In this document: positions 4,742 through 6,865 of the stretch, one piece after another | Layout: each line of letters starts with the position of its first letter | Numbering within the stretch: the first letter of the stretch is position 1 | From: an uncultured Mycoplasmatota bacterium | GTDB lineage: Bacteria > Bacillota_I > Bacilli_A > RF39 > UBA660 | Length of the DNA: 6,865 nucleotides | Assembly (NCBI GenBank): GCA_946491675.1 | Contig: CAMLYN010000058.1 | Span: 1-6,865, forward strand | Direction of reading: 5' to 3' | Notes under the pieces: generated by a model | Told to the model about the DNA's origin: nothing | Seen by the model: the letters and a program-made list of their open reading frames with translations, nothing else | Databases searched by the model: none | Made by a program: the position numbers and the translations under genes

Positions 4742-6504
4742 TCGATAAACCAAACACCACTAACATCACAACTACTACTACTAGGAGCAGGATTAGGCAT
4801 TTCTAATTTAACAATAACAGGGACCTTAAAAGCAGTACCAAAGACAATACAATTTCCTGGTTGTAAAATTCTTAATCTTTTAACAATTTCATTAGTTATA
4901 TTAGGAATCATTTTTCTAATATATTCAACATCAACAGGATGCAGCATTTTAAATATTAAAAAATTATTACATTGTGATAAAGATGTTTCTGATAATTCAC
5001 TAGGTCTTTGACTAATTAAGCCTAACATTACACCATATTTACGTCCTTCTTTGGTAATTCGATCAAAAATATTATAACCTAATAAATTAATATCATTATC
5101 ATTTTGAACATAACGATGGGCTTCTTCTAAAATAATATGAAATGGCATACTCGCCCTTTTATTTATTTCTTTAGCATAATCAAATAATAGTTTAGAATAT
5201 ATTTTAGTTATACTTTTAGCTAAACGATCATCAATATAATTAATATTAAAATTAATTATTTGAGCTTTACGTCCATTAGGAGCTGTTAATAATTCCTTGA
5301 TGTATTGTTCTTTAGTAACATATTTCTCATATTCAAAATATTTATTAGCATCACTATTAACTAAAGAATGTAATCTTACTTTTAAAATATTACTATCTTC
5401 ATAAACTTTTTCACTATTTAACGAACCCTCACTAATTAAAGCAAAATCAACTGCTTTTTCTAAATCAGCTAAAGTATACATAATATCTTCATCAGGTAAA
5501 TCTAAATTTAAACCATCTTGCACGAATTTTTGCATAAAAGTCGTCAGTAATTCCATTTCTCTAATTTTTCCAGAAGCATCAATTAATAAACATTGTTTAA
5601 GTGGTCTTGTATAACCTGGTTGGAAAATTGGTGTCTCTAAATTTAACTCAGGAGTATTATAATAAGATAAAACAGAAAAAATTTGATCACGAATTTGTGC
5701 AGGTGGATTACCACTCGATAATATATCTAAAATAGCTCGAGCAATTATATCATTTTTATGTTTAACGACGTTTTCACTATTCCGCGCAAAAATATTAACT
5801 AATTTCAAAGCTTTTTCAATAATTGGCAATTGTGAAGGTCTTTCAGCATTAAGCAATAGTGCCAAATCATCGACACCTAATAACCAAGCTGGTATTCTTA
5901 ATACTTCAGTCTCGCTAAAATTTAAATTAGTAGTATATGATTTAAACGATATTTCTCCCCTATTTCCACCAATACTTTTAAAAGCATTATGATATTCGCC
6001 ATAAGCATCAAAAATAAATAAACTAGCTCTATATGGAATATATCTTTGACGATCAAAAATATTTTGAATAATTCTAGCAACTCCACATGATTTACCAGAA
6101 CCTGTTGATCCTAAAATAGCAAAATGGTTACTAAAAAATTGATTAATATTAGCACCTATTTTAACTCCAGGATAAACAGGGCTAGTTCCAATATAAATAT
6201 CCATATTTTCACGATAATTTTCAATACCAATTATCATTGGAATTTTTTCTTTAGAAATTAACTTAACAGTTGAACTAAATGATGGTTTAACAATAACACC
6301 AAATACAAACTTATCATTAACAATTTCACCTAATAAATTAATATAAGCAATTCCATCTTTAATATCAATTATTTCACCAACTAATTTGCGTTCGCCATCT
6401 TCCATAATTACATGAATATTAATTAAATTTTCAAATTGGCTAACATCAATAGCTAGTTTTAATTGAACTTCATTTTCAACGATACCAATTATATTCCCTA
6501 ACAT
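4714..6504 (-). CDS. HerA-like ATPase (FtsK/HerA superfamily, DUF87), no NurA partner in view
   Basis: This 596-residue cytoplasmic protein is best read as a hexameric DNA-translocating ATPase. Residues 1 to about 95 form a beta-rich N-terminal segment (GNIIGIVENEVQL onward) matching the HAS-barrel of HerA. Walker A is GSTGSGKS (132-139) and Walker B is FHIILEEAH (455-463). The HerA-typical arginine/sensor segment SQRPSELSETSLSQC (498-512) and QPGNCIVFG near the C-terminus follow. Classical HerA works with the NurA nuclease in end resection, and bacterial HerA proteins also team with Sir2 or other nuclease partners in phage defence; none is encoded within the window. The protein ends in a short tail with four consecutive serines, the last codons of which overlap the terminator. 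A TTG at 6537 could add 11 residues, but it falls within the promoter; the ATG at 6504 has AGGAGG six bases upstream and is preferred. Confidence 0.87.
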   Translation of the reverse strand: MLGNIIGIVENEVQLKLAIDVSQFENLINIHVIMEDGERKLVGEIIDIKDGIAYINLLGEIVNDKFVFGVIVKPSFSSTVKLISKEKIPMIIGIENYRENMDIYIGTSPVYPGVKIGANINQFFSNHFAILGSTGSGKSCGVARIIQNIFDRQRYIPYRASLFIFDAYGEYHNAFKSIGGNRGEISFKSYTTNLNFSETEVLRIPAWLLGVDDLALLLNAERPSQLPIIEKALKLVNIFARNSENVVKHKNDIIARAILDILSSGNPPAQIRDQIFSVLSYYNTPELNLETPIFQPGYTRPLKQCLLIDASGKIREMELLTTFMQKFVQDGLNLDLPDEDIMYTLADLEKAVDFALISEGSLNSEKVYEDSNILKVRLHSLVNSDANKYFEYEKYVTKEQYIKELLTAPNGRKAQIINFNINYIDDRLAKSITKIYSKLLFDYAKEINKRASMPFHIILEEAHRYVQNDNDINLLGYNIFDRITKEGRKYGVMLGLISQRPSELSETSLSQCNNFLIFKMLHPVDVEYIRKMIPNITNEIVKRLRILQPGNCIVFGTAFKVPVIVKLEMPNPAPSSSSCDVSGVWFIERKAPTDLG

Positions 6505-6510
6505 TTTATT

Positions 6511-6516
6511 CCTCCT
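6511..6516 (-). promoter_or_regulatory. Ribosome binding site that fixes the HerA-like start
   Basis: A perfect AGGAGG lies six bases before the ATG at 6504. The upstream in-frame TTG at 6537 has no SD and overlaps the promoter, so the shorter protein is preferred. Confidence 0.88.
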
Positions 6517-6528
6517 AATTATAATACC

Positions 6529-6557
6529 ATTATACAATGTTTTTAAAAAAAAAGAAA
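6529..6557 (-). promoter_or_regulatory. Probable promoter of the HerA-like gene
   Basis: TATAAT (6534-6529) lies 17 bases from a weak -35 (TTTCTT, 6557-6552) within a T-rich tract that could help as an UP-like region. The start would be near 6522, giving an 18-base leader containing AGGAGG. A second TATAAT at 6523-6518 is one base from the SD, so a transcript from it would lack the SD; it is less likely to be the working -10. Confidence 0.55.
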
Positions 6558-6592
6558 GAAAAAATAAACCAATTTTTAAACTGGTTTATTTT
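6545..6592 (-). terminator. Terminator of the histidine kinase gene
   Basis: AAAATAAACCA (6561-6571) and TGGTTTATTTT (6582-6592) form a perfect 11-bp stem with a 10-base loop. On the minus strand it is followed by a long T-rich run (6560-6545). The kinase stop codon TAA (6588-6586) lies within the first arm. It insulates the HerA-like gene from the upstream two-component operon. Confidence 0.82.
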
Positions 6593-6865
6593 ATAATGAA
6601 ACTAACGCCTTTTTTTTCATTGACGACATTTATTTCATAACCTAATAAGTTAAGTGTTTTTTTTACTATCGATAGTCCTAAACCAAATTGACCTTTTATA
6701 CCTTTTTTATAGGGAGTAAATATATTATTAAAGATATCAGTATCAATGTGAGGGCCATCATTATAAAAAGTTATTTTATTATTTTTAATCGTTATTTTTA
6801 TTTCTTTTGCAGCATATCTTATAAAATTATTTAATAAATTATCGATGATAGCTTCCCACATATCG
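6586..6865 (-). CDS. Sensor histidine kinase, C-terminal ATPase domain (N-terminus beyond window)
   Basis: The frame enters from the right edge and is open to the TAA at 6588-6586, so the in-frame Met near the edge is internal and not the start. The visible 92 residues are a GHKL/HATPase_c domain: N-box AIIDNLLNNFIRYA, G1 box FYNDGPHID, F-box IFTPYKKG and G2 box GQFGLGLSIVKK, ending in KGVSFIIK. The NDGP form of the G1 box is common in Gram-positive membrane sensor kinases, including antibiotic- and envelope-stress sensors. The phospho-accepting histidine, sensor part and response regulator are outside the window. The next gene downstream, the HerA-like ATPase, is separated by a terminator and has its own promoter, so the two are probably not co-transcribed. 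Confidence 0.93.
   Translation of the reverse strand, partial: DMWEAIIDNLLNNFIRYAAKEIKITIKNNKITFYNDGPHIDTDIFNNIFTPYKKGIKGQFGLGLSIVKKTLNLLGYEINVVNEKKGVSFIIK

Noticed and set aside
4568..4753. Open frame of 61 codons on the minus strand antisense to the small gene
   Set aside because: It lies across the terminator and opposite a gene with good expression signals, and lacks an SD. The hydrophobic product reflects reversed reading of an AT-rich helical gene.
4771..4783. Short ACT repeat as a microsatellite or CRISPR-like element
   Set aside because: It is only four trinucleotide units inside a coding frame (serine codons). There are no spaced direct repeats anywhere in the window that would support a CRISPR array.
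4500..6504. The small gene and herA as a two-gene defence system
   Set aside because: The genes converge and have separate promoters, and the small protein has no catalytic domain. Nothing in the sequence links them functionally beyond the shared terminator, so this is kept only as a question and not called.
6518..6523. Second TATAAT as the main herA -10 box
   Set aside because: It is one base from the SD, so transcription would start within or after the ribosome site; the TATAAT at 6534-6529 gives a workable leader.
954..6865. Bce-type module linking the histidine kinase to the ABC transporter
   Set aside because: The kinase and transporter are about 4.9 kb apart with unrelated units between them, the permease is of the coiled-coil MacB/FtsX build, and no response regulator is in view.
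1..6865. Mycoplasma-type genetic code (TGA as tryptophan)
   Set aside because: All recognisable proteins are full length without in-frame TGA, and conserved tryptophans are TGG, which would be unlikely under that code in such AT-rich DNA.

Overview
The window is strongly AT-rich, low-GC bacterial DNA. It has strong Shine-Dalgarno sequences (AGGAGG, GGAGG, AGGTG), near-consensus sigma-A promoters with TATAAT and 17-bp spacers, and simple hairpin terminators. This points to a low-GC Gram-positive lineage (Bacilli, Erysipelotrichia, or uncultured Mollicutes-like gut Bacilli). The recognisable proteins read through without in-frame TGA, tryptophan is TGG, and the six visible stop codons are TAA (five) or TAG (one). 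This argues for the standard bacterial code and against a Mycoplasma/Spiroplasma-type reassignment of TGA. The exact taxon cannot be fixed from the sequence alone.

Layout from left to right. (1) Positions 1-1708, minus strand: a promoter, an ABC-transporter ATPase, and a translationally coupled MacB/FtsX-type permease that runs off the left edge with a long coiled-coil extracellular segment. (2) Positions 1742-3329, minus strand: a monocistronic multi-pass YfcC/DcuC-type carrier with its own promoter and terminator. (3) Positions 3345-4424, plus strand: a radical SAM enzyme of the YtqA/YhcC (TIGR01212) family, probably MnmL of the tRNA wobble-uridine mnm5 pathway. It is transcribed divergently from the carrier through a compact, nearly symmetrical promoter region. 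(4) Positions 4317-4447: a noncoding stretch with several related AATTTT-rAAAAtt palindromes, one of which is the probable mnmL terminator. (5) Positions 4451-4740, plus strand: a 68-residue gene of unknown function with its own promoter, SD and terminator. It resembles the C-terminal helical tail of Rpn/PD-(D/E)XK 'transposase' proteins. (6) Positions 4714-6557, minus strand: a HerA-like FtsK/HerA-superfamily ATPase of 596 residues with no NurA or Sir2 partner in view, converging on the small gene and sharing its terminator. (7) Positions 6545-6865, minus strand: the C-terminal ATPase domain of a sensor histidine kinase, entering from the right edge and ending in its own terminator.

Apart from the ABC ATPase-permease pair, each complete gene looks like an independent transcription unit, so the window is mostly housekeeping and transport genes rather than one operon. 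The best candidates for something less well described are the small Rpn-tail-like gene and the orphan HerA ATPase converging on it. No defence island, CRISPR array, insertion sequence, tRNA or rRNA is visible.
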